Assembly: GCF_004382825.2 (NCBI RefSeq)
Contig: NZ_SDQO02000001.1
Coordinates: 744,001-808,000, forward strand
Length of the DNA: 64,000 nucleotides
Origin: Corynebacterium silvaticum
GTDB taxonomy: Bacteria; Actinomycetota; Actinomycetes; Mycobacteriales; Mycobacteriaceae
Reading direction: 5' to 3'
The first letter of the stretch is position 1, and every line of letters begins with the position of its first letter. Both the position numbers and the translations under genes were made by a program. The notes under the pieces are model-generated. The model did no database searches, was not told the DNA's origin, and worked only from the letters and a program-made list of their open reading frames with translations. Positions 37,996 to 47,303 of the stretch are shown one piece after another.

Positions 37996-38033
37996 AGGGG
38001 CTTTCTTATCTGAAGATTGAGAAGAAAGCCCCT
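37996..38033 (+). terminator. Terminator after hisG
   Basis: The arms AGGGGCTTTCTT (37996-38007) and AAGAAAGCCCCT (38022-38033) are perfect 12-base complements with a 14-base loop, followed by ATCTTTTTCTTT. Confidence 0.9.
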
Positions 38034-38448
38034 ATCTTTTTCTTTCCAAAGTCTGACCCCAAAAGAGTGCCCTGCCCTAAGAAAAGCGGCCTGCTCCATA
38101 TTCATAAACATCCCCACATCAAACAAATATCTGCATAAAATCCAGACGTCTGACATTGTGATCAATCTTTCATGCGCAGAAAATATTTCTTACTGGATTA
38201 AGTTTGACCTTGGCTTTAAGTCGGAGAGGTTTCCCTCTACTTATATTGTTTATGCATGTGGAAGGCGGTTATCTAACAACCTACAGGTTGCTCCTCACTG
38301 AGGGGGTAGGGCACGATGATAAAGTGATTGTAAATGATGGCGTCAGATGACAGTGATCGCGATCATTGACAACCCGTTTTTTGTTCTACGGTTTAAACCG
38401 CCCGCATCTGCTTACAGCAGACGTCCTTATTAAAGGCCAGGAGTAAAA
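38034..38448 (+). promoter_or_regulatory. Control region of the dcu gene with two palindromes
   Basis: This 415-base gap has no convincing gene. Near its end are two perfect 12-base palindromes. TGATCGCGATCA (38354-38365) fits both the FNR core (TGAT-N4-ATCA) and a degenerate Crp/GlxR core (GTGA-N6-TCA). CGGTTTAAACCG (38389-38400) is the second. TTGACA at 38366-38371 directly abuts the first palindrome and could be a -35 element. A Crp/FNR-family regulator acting here would suit an anaerobic transporter. Confidence 0.5.
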
Positions 38449-39756
38449 GTGGTTTTTGTCCACATCATCATTGTTCTCGCCGCGATCGTTCTCGGCGCGC
38501 GCCTCGGTTCTATTGCGATTGGATTCGCAGGTGGCCTTGGCGTTCTTCTCCTAGGAGCAACAGGTGTACCTGTTACTCGTGAAGACATCCCCTTCGACGT
38601 CATCGGCATCATCATGGCCGTCATTGCAGCCATTTCCGCAATGCAACGCGCCGGCGGCATGGATTACCTCGTGCATCTTGCAGAGAGAATGCTTCGGAAA
38701 AACCCCAAGCATATCACATACGTGGCTCCAGTAGTCACCTACTTTATGACCCTCTTTGCTGGTACTGGTCATACCGCCTTTTCGACGCTCCCTGTTATCG
38801 TCGAGGTCTCCAAAGAATCTGGTGTACGTCCCTCACGTCCACTATCGATAGCCGTGCCGGCCTCCCAGATGGCCATTACTGCCTCCCCAATTTCCGCCGC
38901 CGTAGTCTTCTTGGCCACTGCGCTTGAGCCGCTTGGCGTGGGGTATCTCTCCCTGCTCGCTGTGGTTATTCCTTCAACATTCTTGGCGATCTTCCCAACC
39001 GCTTGGCTCTGTAATCGACTGGGGAAGAACCTAGAAGATGACCCGGTGTATCAGCAGCGTCTGGCCGAAGGTCTTGTCGCCGCACCAGGGCAGAAAGAAA
39101 AATACATTCCGACTAAGGCTGCCAAACTTTCTGTATGGATCTTCCTTGTCGCCATTGTCGCTGTGATGGTGTACGCGACCCTCATTTCCGATCAGGTCGG
39201 ATTGATCACCGATCCTTCGCTTCCTCGCAATGAGGCAATCATGGCCATGATGCTCACTGCAGCAACCATCACCGTCATCCTTTGCAAGATTCCAGCAGGA
39301 GACATCCTCAACACGCAGGTATTCCGTTCCGGCATGTCCGCATGTGTATGCGTGCTTGGTGTGGCGTGGCTGGGTACCACTCTTATCAACCATTACATCG
39401 ATGACATCAAGGGATTCTCCGGCGATATCCTTGAAAGCTCTCCATGGATGCTCGCGGTAGTCCTCTTTGCGGCGGCAGCTCTCCTCTATTCCCAGGCAGC
39501 TACGGCAAAGGCCCTCATCCCAGCAGCGCTGGCTATCGGAGTATCACCGCTGACGGCTGTGGCATCCTTTGCGGCCGTCTCTGCACTGTTTGTTCTTCCC
39601 ACGTACCCCACGCTCCTCGCAGCCGTGGAAATGGACGACACCGGATCAACGCGAATCGGCAAGGCCGTATTCAACCATCCATTCTTGATTCCAGGAACCG
39701 TGGGCATCGCTATTGCAGTAGCCTTGGGCTTCCTCTTTGGCAGCGTCATCCTCTAG
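38449..39756 (+). CDS. Anaerobic C4-dicarboxylate antiporter (DcuA/DcuB type)
   Basis: This 435-residue membrane protein has about ten to twelve hydrophobic segments. Family-typical parts are GARLGSIAIGFAGGLGVLLLG, TYFMTLFAGTGHTAFSTLPVI, SQMAITASPISAAVVF and FVLPTYPTLLAAVEMD. Dcu carriers exchange fumarate, malate or aspartate for succinate during anaerobic growth. The start is GTG at 38449 after CAGGAG. The next gene is aspartase, which makes fumarate from aspartate, so the pair suggests aspartate uptake coupled to fumarate respiration. Whether it is closer to DcuA or DcuB cannot be settled by eye. Confidence 0.9.
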   Translation: MVFVHIIIVLAAIVLGARLGSIAIGFAGGLGVLLLGATGVPVTREDIPFDVIGIIMAVIAAISAMQRAGGMDYLVHLAERMLRKNPKHITYVAPVVTYFMTLFAGTGHTAFSTLPVIVEVSKESGVRPSRPLSIAVPASQMAITASPISAAVVFLATALEPLGVGYLSLLAVVIPSTFLAIFPTAWLCNRLGKNLEDDPVYQQRLAEGLVAAPGQKEKYIPTKAAKLSVWIFLVAIVAVMVYATLISDQVGLITDPSLPRNEAIMAMMLTAATITVILCKIPAGDILNTQVFRSGMSACVCVLGVAWLGTTLINHYIDDIKGFSGDILESSPWMLAVVLFAAAALLYSQAATAKALIPAALAIGVSPLTAVASFAAVSALFVLPTYPTLLAAVEMDDTGSTRIGKAVFNHPFLIPGTVGIAIAVALGFLFGSVIL

Positions 39757-40135
39757 TCCCCGTCATTTCTGCTTAGTCGCTTAATGGCGGGCGTCGGAAA
39801 GCTATAAAGAAAATCCCTTAAGGCCAGTGTTTAACAGAGCACTGACCTTAAGGGATTTTTATAATCTGATCGCCCTATAGAGGGGCACAGCTCCTTAAAT
39901 GGGGGTACATAATAGGGGGTAGTTTTAGGGGGTTGATAAGCGATGAGCAATGCCACATTGATTTCCATTAGGTTGTCTGTTTGAACAATACCGTTCTGAC
40001 ATGGATAAACACCTTTAATATCTACCTAATAGCAGGTAGGGGGTATATTTTAGCCTGTTTCAAGCAGAAAAATAACGGATTGGTGACGTACTCTTGGGGA
40101 GTCAGAAATAAGCCCTGAACCTAAGAGAGGTATCA
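39757..40135 (+). promoter_or_regulatory. dcu-aspA intergenic region with GGGGGT repeats
   Basis: This 379-base gap has a terminator first, then an unusual G-rich stretch. GGGGGTA occurs at 39901-39907 and 39915-39921, GGGGGTT at 39928-39934, and GGGGGTA again at 40039-40045. The first three are spaced 13-14 bases apart. Another G4 lies near 39882. The last copy adjoins the inverted repeat CTACCT-N6-AGGTAG (40022-40039). No reading frame is convincing. The repeats may be regulator half-sites or a G-quadruplex-forming element in the aspA promoter or leader. Confidence 0.5.
39810..39859 (+). terminator. Terminator after the dcu gene
   Basis: The arms 39810-39829 and 39840-39859 (AAAATCCCTTAAGG...CAGTG and CACTG...CCTTAAGGGATTTT) pair over 20 positions with one mismatch and a 10-base loop, followed by TATAAT. 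Confidence 0.88.
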
Positions 40136-41566
40136 ATGGCAGAGAGCAAGAACAGCCGCATCGAGGTTGACCTACTCGGTGAAATGGAGGTCCCCAATGA
40201 CCTCTATTACGGCGTGCACACGCTACGCGCGATCGACAATTATCAGATCTCCGGAAAAACTATCAATGAGATTCCTGAGTTCATCCGAGGAATGGTCCAG
40301 GTGAAGAAAGCCACCGCGTTGGCTAATCACCGCGTGCGCGCACTTCAAGGCGTGAAGAAGGATGCCATTGTATGGGCCTGCGATCAGATTCTTGATGAAG
40401 GCCGCTGCATGGACCAGTTCCCAATCGACGTCTTCCAAGGCGGCGCTGGTACGTCAGTAAACATGAACACCAACGAGGTTGTGGCTAACCTTGCGCTAGA
40501 ACACTTGGGGCATGAAAAGGGCGAGTACAGCGTCATCAACCCTAACGATGACGTCAACATGTCACAGTCCACAAACGATGCTTATCCGACGGGCTTCCGT
40601 CTCGGCGTTTACTACTGCATGCAAACGCTCATCCATAAGCTGGACGAGCTCCGCGCAGCTTTTGACGCCAAAGGCGAGGAATTCTCCGGCATCCTCAAGA
40701 TTGGGCGTACGCAGCTGCAGGACGCCGTTCCAATGACCTTGGGCGCTGAGTTCCATGCCTTTGCTAATAACCTCGCAGAAGAGCAAGCAGCACTCAAGAC
40801 CGCATCTGAATCCATGCTTGGCGTTAACCTAGGTGCTACCGCTATCGGTACCGCACTCAATACCCCTGAGGGATTCACCGAGGCTGCAGCTAAGGCGCTA
40901 GCAGAAGTAACTGGTCTGGAAATTGTCTCTGCACTCGACCTCATCGAGGCAACGAGCGACACCGGCGATTACGTCCTGGTTCACTCCGCAGTCAAGCGTG
41001 CTGCTATGAAGATTTCTAAGATCTGTAACGATCTTCGCCTGCTATCTTCGGGCCCGCGCGCAGGTATCCATGAGATTAACCTTCCTGAGCGCGCTGCCGG
41101 CTCATCCATCATGCCGGCCAAGGTCAACCCAGTTATCCCCGAGGTTGTCAACCAGGTTTGCTTCAAGGTATTTGGCAACGACGTCACAGTCCTCATGGGC
41201 GCAGAAGCCGGCCAGCTGCAGCTTAACGTCATGGAGCCAGTCATTGCTTCGGCCATGTTCGAGTCGATCCAGCTCCTAGGAAATGCAGCAGACACCCTTC
41301 GCGAGAAGTGCATCGATGGAATTACTGCTAACCCCGAGGTTTGCCAGGGCTACGTAGATAACTCTATTGGCATCATTACGTACCTGAACACGATCATTGG
41401 GCACCATAATGGCGACATTATCGGTAAAGAAGCCGCAACCTCTGGCCGCTCAGTTCGCGAGCTCGTTCTTGAGCACAATTTGATGAGCGCGGAGGAACTG
41501 GACAAAGTTCTTTCCCCAGAAAACCTGATGAATCCAAAGTTTACTGGTAAGCTTTACGACGACTAG
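40136..41566 (+). CDS. aspA: Aspartate ammonia-lyase
   Basis: Aspartase reversibly splits L-aspartate into fumarate and ammonia. The 476-residue protein is of the fumarase/aspartase superfamily. It has [49 protein letters not shown] and the mobile signature loop [11 protein letters not shown] with the catalytic serine. The start is ATG at 40136 preceded by GAGAGG. A G-repeat-rich leader lies upstream and a double hairpin terminator downstream. In C. glutamicum aspA directly follows hisG; here the dcu gene is inserted between them. Confidence 0.97.
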   Translation: MAESKNSRIEVDLLGEMEVPNDLYYGVHTLRAIDNYQISGKTINEIPEFIRGMVQVKKATALANHRVRALQGVKKDAIVWACDQILDEGRCMDQFPIDVFQGGAGTSVNMNTNEVVANLALEHLGHEKGEYSVINPNDDVNMSQSTNDAYPTGFRLGVYYCMQTLIHKLDELRAAFDAKGEEFSGILKIGRTQLQDAVPMTLGAEFHAFANNLAEEQAALKTASESMLGVNLGATAIGTALNTPEGFTEAAAKALAEVTGLEIVSALDLIEATSDTGDYVLVHSAVKRAAMKISKICNDLRLLSSGPRAGIHEINLPERAAGSSIMPAKVNPVIPEVVNQVCFKVFGNDVTVLMGAEAGQLQLNVMEPVIASAMFESIQLLGNAADTLREKCIDGITANPEVCQGYVDNSIGIITYLNTIIGHHNGDIIGKEAATSGRSVRELVLEHNLMSAEELDKVLSPENLMNPKFTGKLYDD

Positions 41567-41576
41567 TAGCCCCCGA

Positions 41577-41633
41577 CTAAGCGTTTAACAATCGCTTAGC
41601 CCAGACCCCGCCCCGCGTACCGTGGAGCGGGGC
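41577..41633 (+). terminator. Tandem hairpins after aspA
   Basis: The first hairpin is CTAAGCG (41577-41583) with CGCTTAG (41593-41599). The second is GCCCCGC (41610-41616) with GCGGGGC (41627-41633), followed by CTTTCGGTT. Both are perfect 7-base stems. The second is the likelier terminator. Confidence 0.78.
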
Positions 41634-41689
41634 CTTTCGGTTACTCTTGAGCTACGTCACCGACCCCCGAAACAGGAGCGTTTACGACC

Positions 41690-43339
41690 ATGCCCTCAGA
41701 CGTCCAGATCGCCCAGGCTCACACTCTGGAGCCTATCGTCGATATTGCAACGCGTGCTGGAATCAGCAAAGAAGCTCTCATTCCTTATGGCAAAACAAAA
41801 GCCAAAGTTGATATCACTGCAGAAGAACTCCAACCAGACGGCAAGCTCGTTCTAGTGACTGGTATGTCCCCAACCCCTGCAGGAGAAGGCAAATCCACCG
41901 TCTTGATCGGCCTCTCCGATGCCATGCGGTTGCGCGGGCACAATGCCATTGTTGCCATCCGGGAGCCTTCCCTCGGCCCGGTTATGGGGATCAAAGGTGG
42001 CGCTGCTGGTGGTGGATATTCTCAGATCGTGCCCATGGAGGATATTAACCTTCATTTTACGGGTGATTTTCATGCTATTACGTCCGCAAATAATACCCTT
42101 GCAGCGATGATCGATAATCATATTCAGCAGGGTAATGAGCTAGGCATCGACGCACGACGCATTACATGGCAGCGCTGCCTAGACGTGAATGATCGCTCGC
42201 TGCGCAACGTTGTCACCGGTCTTGGTGGGAAGCCTCATGGCACTCCTGCCCAGACCGGTTTTACGATTACGGCCGCAAGCGAAATCATGGCGATTCTATG
42301 CTTGTCCACCGATCTATCGGACTTGGAAAACCGGATCTCTCGTATCGTTGTTGGGCAGAGCTTTGATGGTAAACCGATCACGCTAAAGGACCTGAATGCA
42401 CAAGGTGCAATGACGGCTTTGCTGCGCGATGCGATTAACCCCAACCTTGTTCAGACTCTTGGTGGTACCCCTGCTTTTTGCCACGGCGGTCCTTTTGCCA
42501 ACATTGCTCACGGCTGTAACTCTCTTATCGCAACCAAGACTGCTTTGCATTACGGCGATGTAGTTCTTACGGAGGCCGGTTTTGGATCCGATCTCGGCGC
42601 CGAAAAGTTCTTTGATATCAAGATGCGGGCAGGGGAGCTCTCTGCTTCAGCAGTAGTCATCGTTGCTACCATCCGATCTTTAAAATATAACGGTGGCGTT
42701 GCCAAAGACCAGCTCACCTCAGAGAATCTTGACGCTCTCAAGCAGGGAATAGTCAACCTTGAGCGGCACGTAGAAAACATTAGAAACTTTGGCGTGGAAC
42801 CTGTCGTAGCACTCAACATGTTTACCTCTGATACCGCCGCAGAACAGAAGTATATGGAAGATTGGGCGGCTGGATTCGGGGTGCGATTGGTTCCAGTTCA
42901 GGTCTGGGCTAAGGGAGGGGAGGGCGCTCTTGAGCTAGCTGATGCAGTCGCCGACATGCTGGGTCAATCTTCTGCGCCACTTTACGACCCAAGCCAAGGC
43001 CTGGAGGCTTCTCTAGAGACTATCGCCACCAAAGTCTATGGAGCTAAAGAGGTCATGTTGAGCAAAGAGGCACAGCGAGACCTTGACTACCTCAAGGACA
43101 ACGGCTGGGATACGCTTCCTGTGTGCGTATCAAAAACCCAGTATTCCTTTAGCGATGATCCAGCGGAGCTAGGTCGTCCGGAAGGCCATATACTGCATGT
43201 GAGAAGCTTGTTGCCTCGGATTGGTGCGGGGTTCATCCTGGCGCTCACTGGCGACGTTATGACGATGCCAGGCCTGCCCAAGCGTCCAGCAGCCGAGAAA
43301 ATCACCGTAGAAAACGGAAACATCCACGGCCTGTTCTAA
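41690..43339 (+). CDS. fhs: Formate-tetrahydrofolate ligase
   Basis: Fhs makes 10-formyl-THF from formate, THF and ATP, feeding purine and methionine one-carbon units. The 549-residue protein has the P-loop TPAGEGKST, EPSLGPVMGIKGGAAGGGYSQIVPMEDINLHFTGDFHAI, the NPNLVQTLGGTPAFCHGGPFANIAHGCNS region and ENIRNFGVEPVVALN. Start ATG at 41690, with GGAG about 15 bases upstream. It lies downstream of the aspA terminator and is probably transcribed on its own. Confidence 0.97.
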   Translation: MPSDVQIAQAHTLEPIVDIATRAGISKEALIPYGKTKAKVDITAEELQPDGKLVLVTGMSPTPAGEGKSTVLIGLSDAMRLRGHNAIVAIREPSLGPVMGIKGGAAGGGYSQIVPMEDINLHFTGDFHAITSANNTLAAMIDNHIQQGNELGIDARRITWQRCLDVNDRSLRNVVTGLGGKPHGTPAQTGFTITAASEIMAILCLSTDLSDLENRISRIVVGQSFDGKPITLKDLNAQGAMTALLRDAINPNLVQTLGGTPAFCHGGPFANIAHGCNSLIATKTALHYGDVVLTEAGFGSDLGAEKFFDIKMRAGELSASAVVIVATIRSLKYNGGVAKDQLTSENLDALKQGIVNLERHVENIRNFGVEPVVALNMFTSDTAAEQKYMEDWAAGFGVRLVPVQVWAKGGEGALELADAVADMLGQSSAPLYDPSQGLEASLETIATKVYGAKEVMLSKEAQRDLDYLKDNGWDTLPVCVSKTQYSFSDDPAELGRPEGHILHVRSLLPRIGAGFILALTGDVMTMPGLPKRPAAEKITVENGNIHGLF

Positions 43340-43350
43340 CCGCGATGCGA

Positions 43351-43397
43351 AGCCACGGCCTTGTATGCTTCACCGAAAGCAACCAAACGCCGTGGCT
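43351..43397. terminator. Inverted repeat between convergent fhs and higA-like genes
   Basis: The arms AGCCACGGC (43351-43359) and GCCGTGGCT (43389-43397) are perfect 9-base complements with a 29-base spacer. The right arm overlaps the last bases of the minus-strand antitoxin gene. There is no clear T-run, so the terminator role is tentative. Confidence 0.45.
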
Positions 43398-43665
43398 AAT
43401 CGGAGTCGTTTTCAGCCGTTTGGGCTAAGTCCCAGTCTTCTTGCCTACGCACCCACAGCTCCGGTGATTCATGGAAAAGGTGGCCAAGGCCAAAGGCAAT
43501 CACATCGTTTACTGGAATGTGTCCAGCAATAAAACGATTCGCCATAGTCTCTGTAATGTGCAGTGACTTTGCTAGGTCATAGTGCGAGAGCTTCCGGGGC
43601 CTAAGGTAATCCGCATCAAGGATCTCACCTGGGTGCCGAGGCGTTGTATCTCGTTTGCTCAACAC
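43396..43665 (-). CDS. HigA-type antitoxin, no toxin gene adjacent
   Basis: The 89-residue XRE-family helix-turn-helix protein belongs to the HigA addiction-module antitoxins. The signature is RHPGEILDADYLRPRKLSHYDLAKSLHITETMANRFIAGH, followed by AFGLGHLFHESPELWVRRQEDWDL. The probable start is GTG at 43665 (GAAAGG upstream); the frame is open further back to 43734. HigB toxin genes normally lie directly upstream of higA. The 235 bases upstream here (43666-43900) hold no toxin-like frame. It may be a remnant or a free-standing regulator. Confidence 0.75.
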   Translation of the reverse strand: MLSKRDTTPRHPGEILDADYLRPRKLSHYDLAKSLHITETMANRFIAGHIPVNDVIAFGLGHLFHESPELWVRRQEDWDLAQTAENDSD

Positions 43666-43900
43666 TATTAGCTGACCTTTCACGACTATGTCTGGTAAAT
43701 AAAGGCTGCTTTTTCTTTTTCCTGAGCTTCTCAATCATGCAGAAGATGGATACAGTCCACTCACTATTGATCAAAGAACTTAAGGCCCAAAGAAGATGCG
43801 GAAACAGCAGTCTTATTTAGCTTAGGTCGAACTTTGGCATGTCCACTAGCTTGGTTAGGCTGACATATCAACCTTTTGGCTGACATGCACGGACTTACGC

Positions 43901-44790
43901 TTAAGGGGAAGGGCATCCTGGGTATTCAGGCGGTGTACCACCAAAAGCTGGACAGAGTGACTGATGGGAACACCAGCCGCACAGCTTTGACGTCTTGGGG
44001 CGGAAAACTCCTGTGGCTGCGTCGCCAAGTATTTTTTGCCATAGGTCGCCAAGCTCCCGCTCAAAGTACTCCAGCTCTTCTTTTGAAGGCGTAAGAAACA
44101 TTGAATCGGTGACTTTGAGGTACATCAAACGGAGCTGGTCGGGGATTTTTCCGTAAAGCCGCCAATACACCAAAGCGTAGAACCGCATTTGAAAGACAGC
44201 CTGTTGGCTAAAACGCGGTATCGGTTTTTACCGGTCTTATAATCGACCACCCGGACTTCGCCAGTAGGGGCGATGTCCACGCGGTCTATAAAACCACGTA
44301 CGGGAACACCGTTAGGCAATTCAGCAGATATATACATCTCACATTCGTGGGCGTCAAAGCCCTGCGGGTTCTCCATCTCAAAGTAGCCGCGAAGAAGCGT
44401 ACGACATTCTAAAAGGAAGTCATGAGTCTTCTGCTCTGAAACAAGCTCTTTAAGTTCGTCGTCTTCATCGCACATTTTTGCCCACTGTGGCTTTAAGCGT
44501 TTTACGGCAGCAGGGTAGAGCCGCTGTTCGCGCGGCCATGCATGCATCTCTTCCAACACCGCGTGGACCAGAGTCCCTTTAACCTGCGCAACAGTCTTTG
44601 GCTCGAGCAACTTATCAATAGCTCGAAAACGGTAGAGCAACGGACATTGTTGATAGTCGTTGGCGCGCGACGGGGATAACGCTAGGCCTTGTGGGCGTTG
44701 AGGCTGTGCCTCACTGACACTCGTATCGTTTGCTTCCGGCGCGGTGCCTAGAAAGGGTGTCTCAGAAACTGCGTTGTTAGGATTAGTCAC
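43901..44790 (-). pseudogene. RecB-family (PD-(D/E)XK) nuclease, broken by one frameshift
   Basis: This corresponds to Rv2119. The N-terminal piece (GTG about 44790) contains the nuclease-fold entry LSPSRANDYQQCPLLYRFRAIDKL, KGTLVHAVLEEMHAW, and the catalytic GFIDRVDIAPTGEVRVVDYKTGK (D...DYK). Adding one A to the five-base run at 44225-44229 (plus-strand T) restores VVDYKTGKKPIPRFSQQAVFQMRFYALVYW. The second frame carries the rest, ending with C-x2-C and C in LCGWCSHQSLCPAF, the Fe-S cluster cysteines of AddB/Cas4-like nucleases. The break falls just after the catalytic lysine, so no active nuclease is expected. Confidence 0.85.
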
Positions 44791-44944
44791 AGAACCAGCA
44801 ATTTTTTGAACGTGAAAAGTACTACTTGCTCCACCACGATAAGCGGAAAACCACATCGAACCAAAAGTAGCGAGGCTTCACCTGCCACGCTGCAAGACAA
44901 TCAGTATCGCTAAGGTAAAAGCCATGACCAATCAGGAGATAAAG

Positions 44945-46264
44945 ATGGATTCCGGCAGTAACAGCAGCACCACTGACCACCAGGCAGTTGAGACTTTCGC
45001 CTGGGATTTTGTCAGTTACATCGCCAATTCTCCGAGTTCTTTCCATGCTGCACAACAAGGCGCTTTAATCCTTAAGGAAGCAGGCTTTGAGCCCATAGAA
45101 GAAACTCAAGAGTGGGACGCCTCACCTGGCGGGCACTATCTTATTCGTGGTGGAGCACTCATGGCATGGTTCGTTCCGGAAGGGGCTTCTGAAAAATCCG
45201 GTTTCCGGATTATCGGTGCACATACCGACTCGCCTGGTTTTAAGCTCAAATTATCTCCTAACCTTCACTCAGCGGGTTGGCAACAGGCAGCTGTGGAAGT
45301 CTATGGCGGGCCGATTCTATCTTCATGGCTTGACCGTGAGCTGGTCCTTGCAGGAAAGCTAGGGCTTATCGACGGCACCACAAAGCTCGTAAGCACCCCA
45401 CCAGTTTTAAGAATCCCCAGCCTGGCGATTCACCTAGACCGAGACGCTAATAAAGCTCTCACACTTGATAAACAGCGCCATATGCAACCAGTCTTTTCGT
45501 GCGGGCACCCGGACCTCAGCATTCTGGACGTACTGGCTCACGCCGCCGACGTAAAAGCAGAGGACATTATTTCCCACGACCTCATCACCGCAGATGCCCA
45601 GCCAGGCGAAATCTTTGGAGCGACGAATGATTTTTTGGCTAGCGGAAGGCTCGACAATCTTTCCAGTCTTTACCCTGGACTTTGCGCTTTGGTTGAGGCC
45701 TCGCAAGATGTAGTGGTTGGCAAAAAGGGAAGCCCAGACATCCTCGTACTTGCGGCCTTTGATCATGAAGAAGTCGGCAGTGCGACTGTCACTGGAGCCG
45801 CAGGTCCGATACTGGAAGACGTGATTTATCGCACCGCAACGGCTCTGGGGGCAAATAATGAGGGCATCCGCCGAATGATTGCTGCATCAACGTGTGTGTC
45901 TGCCGATGCTGCGCACTCTATACATCCCAATTATCCGGAGCGTCACGACCCTACTAATTTCCCCGTCCTGGGTTCGGGACCGGCCTTAAAAATTAATGCG
46001 AACCAGAGGTATGCCTCTAATACGGAAACGGAAGCCTTATGGATTCAGGCTTGCCAGCGCTCGGGTGTTCCGTCGCAAGTGTTTGTAGGCAATAACGCTG
46101 TTCCCTGTGGCTCCACCATAGGACCGATTACGGCGACTCGTCTCGGTATCCCAACCGTAGACGTGGGAGTTCCGCTACTTTCCATGCATTCTGCTCGTGA
46201 GCTAGCTAGTATCTCCGATATCCATATGCTAACGCAGGCATTACATAGCTATCTGGTAGGTTAA
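44945..46264 (+). CDS. M18-family aspartyl aminopeptidase
   Basis: This dinuclear zinc aminopeptidase removes N-terminal acidic residues. The 439-residue protein has IANSPSSFHAAQQGA, GAHTDSPGFKLK (metal His/Asp), FDHEEVGSATVTGAAG (catalytic and metal Glu pair), the SADAAHSIHPNYPERHDP stretch and PLLSMHSARELAS with the last metal histidine. The start ATG at 44945 has AGGAG 6 bases upstream and is preferred to ATG at 44924. It overlaps nothing and is followed after 6 bases by trmI, so the two are probably co-transcribed. Confidence 0.93.
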   Translation: MDSGSNSSTTDHQAVETFAWDFVSYIANSPSSFHAAQQGALILKEAGFEPIEETQEWDASPGGHYLIRGGALMAWFVPEGASEKSGFRIIGAHTDSPGFKLKLSPNLHSAGWQQAAVEVYGGPILSSWLDRELVLAGKLGLIDGTTKLVSTPPVLRIPSLAIHLDRDANKALTLDKQRHMQPVFSCGHPDLSILDVLAHAADVKAEDIISHDLITADAQPGEIFGATNDFLASGRLDNLSSLYPGLCALVEASQDVVVGKKGSPDILVLAAFDHEEVGSATVTGAAGPILEDVIYRTATALGANNEGIRRMIAASTCVSADAAHSIHPNYPERHDPTNFPVLGSGPALKINANQRYASNTETEALWIQACQRSGVPSQVFVGNNAVPCGSTIGPITATRLGIPTVDVGVPLLSMHSARELASISDIHMLTQALHSYLVG

Positions 46265-46270
46265 TCGCTC

Positions 46271-47107
46271 ATGGCAAACTCCGGACCCTTCCAACCTGGT
46301 GATCGCGTCCAGCTCACCGACCCCAAGCGCAGGCATGCAACAATCGTTCTTAATGCAGGCGACAAGTACTTCACGCATAAAGGCGCTATCAACCACGATG
46401 ACATCATCGGGGCGCAAGAGGGAAGTATCGTCAAGTCGGAGCAAGGATACGAGTATCTTTGCTTCCGGCATCTCATGGTGGATCACGTGCTGTCTATGCC
46501 CCGTGGTGCTGCCGTCATCTATCCCAAAGACTCAGCGCAAATCCTGGTCGAAGGCGATATTTTCCCGGGCGCGAGAGTGCTGGAAGCAGGTGCGGGATCC
46601 GGAGCGTTATCTATGGCGCTTCTCCGCGCGGTAGGGGAAAAGGGCACGGTTTTCTCCTATGAGATCCGTGAAGATCACCTGGAGTATGCAGAAAACAACG
46701 TCGATGAGTTCTTTGGAAGCCGCCCTGCAACATGGCAACCTCGGCTAGGAGATTTTAGCGACATCACTGCAGATGAGCTCGGCGGCCCCGTCGACCGAAT
46801 TATTCTGGATATGCTTGCACCCTGGGAGTGCCTAGAAACAGCCTCAAAACTTCTTATCCCTGGTGGGGTGTTCATGACCTATGTGGCAACGGTGCCACAA
46901 CTAATGAAGGTCATGGAAGGTATCCGGGAGCAAAAGTGTTTTACAGAGCCTCGCGCCTGGGAATCTCTTGTTCGTGACTGGCGCGTTGAGGGACTAGCCA
47001 CCCGCCCTGAACACCGCATGAACGCGCACACTGCTTTCCTCGTGTGGACACGCAGGCTTGCCGACGGCGTGACCCCGCCGCGTCCCCAGCGACGTGCCCG
47101 AAAATAA
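46271..47107 (+). CDS. trmI: tRNA (adenine-58-N1)-methyltransferase
   Basis: TrmI makes m1A58 in the T-loop of tRNAs. The 278-residue protein has an N-terminal beta domain (GDRVQLTDPKRRHATIVL) and a Rossmann methyltransferase core with the AdoMet motif VLEAGAGSGALSMALLRAVGEKGTVFSYEIREDH and the LDMLAPWECLE active-site region. It is the probable orthologue of Rv2118c. It is the second gene of a pair with the M18 aminopeptidase and ends at a terminator before the pupylation cluster. Confidence 0.93.
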   Translation: MANSGPFQPGDRVQLTDPKRRHATIVLNAGDKYFTHKGAINHDDIIGAQEGSIVKSEQGYEYLCFRHLMVDHVLSMPRGAAVIYPKDSAQILVEGDIFPGARVLEAGAGSGALSMALLRAVGEKGTVFSYEIREDHLEYAENNVDEFFGSRPATWQPRLGDFSDITADELGGPVDRIILDMLAPWECLETASKLLIPGGVFMTYVATVPQLMKVMEGIREQKCFTEPRAWESLVRDWRVEGLATRPEHRMNAHTAFLVWTRRLADGVTPPRPQRRARK

Positions 47108-47142
47108 TTTTTGGGCCAGGCTAAGCTAATCGCTTGATACGG

Positions 47143-47194
47143 GCTGCACCTCGTGGGCTAATCATCATGAGTGATGTGTTCAGGGAGGTGCAGC
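47143..47194 (+). terminator. Terminator after trmI
   Basis: The arms GCTGCACCTC (47143-47152) and GAGGTGCAGC (47185-47194) are perfect 10-base complements around a 32-base loop that itself contains a small hairpin (ATCATCATGAGTGAT region). They are followed by TTTTATG. Confidence 0.8.
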
Positions 47195-47303
47195 TTTTAT
47201 GCGTGATCGTTTCAGCTGGTAGGAGCACACCGCGTGCTTTGTAGCAACCACTAAAATCAACCCCGCCTCCTCCTAAGGCTTGTTGGTTAGTAAGGTAAGC
47301 ATC

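Noticed and set aside
39966-39985. DtxR box upstream of aspA (TTAGGTTGTCTGTTTG...)
   Set aside because: Only the left half matches; about 9 of 19 positions agree, near what is expected by chance.
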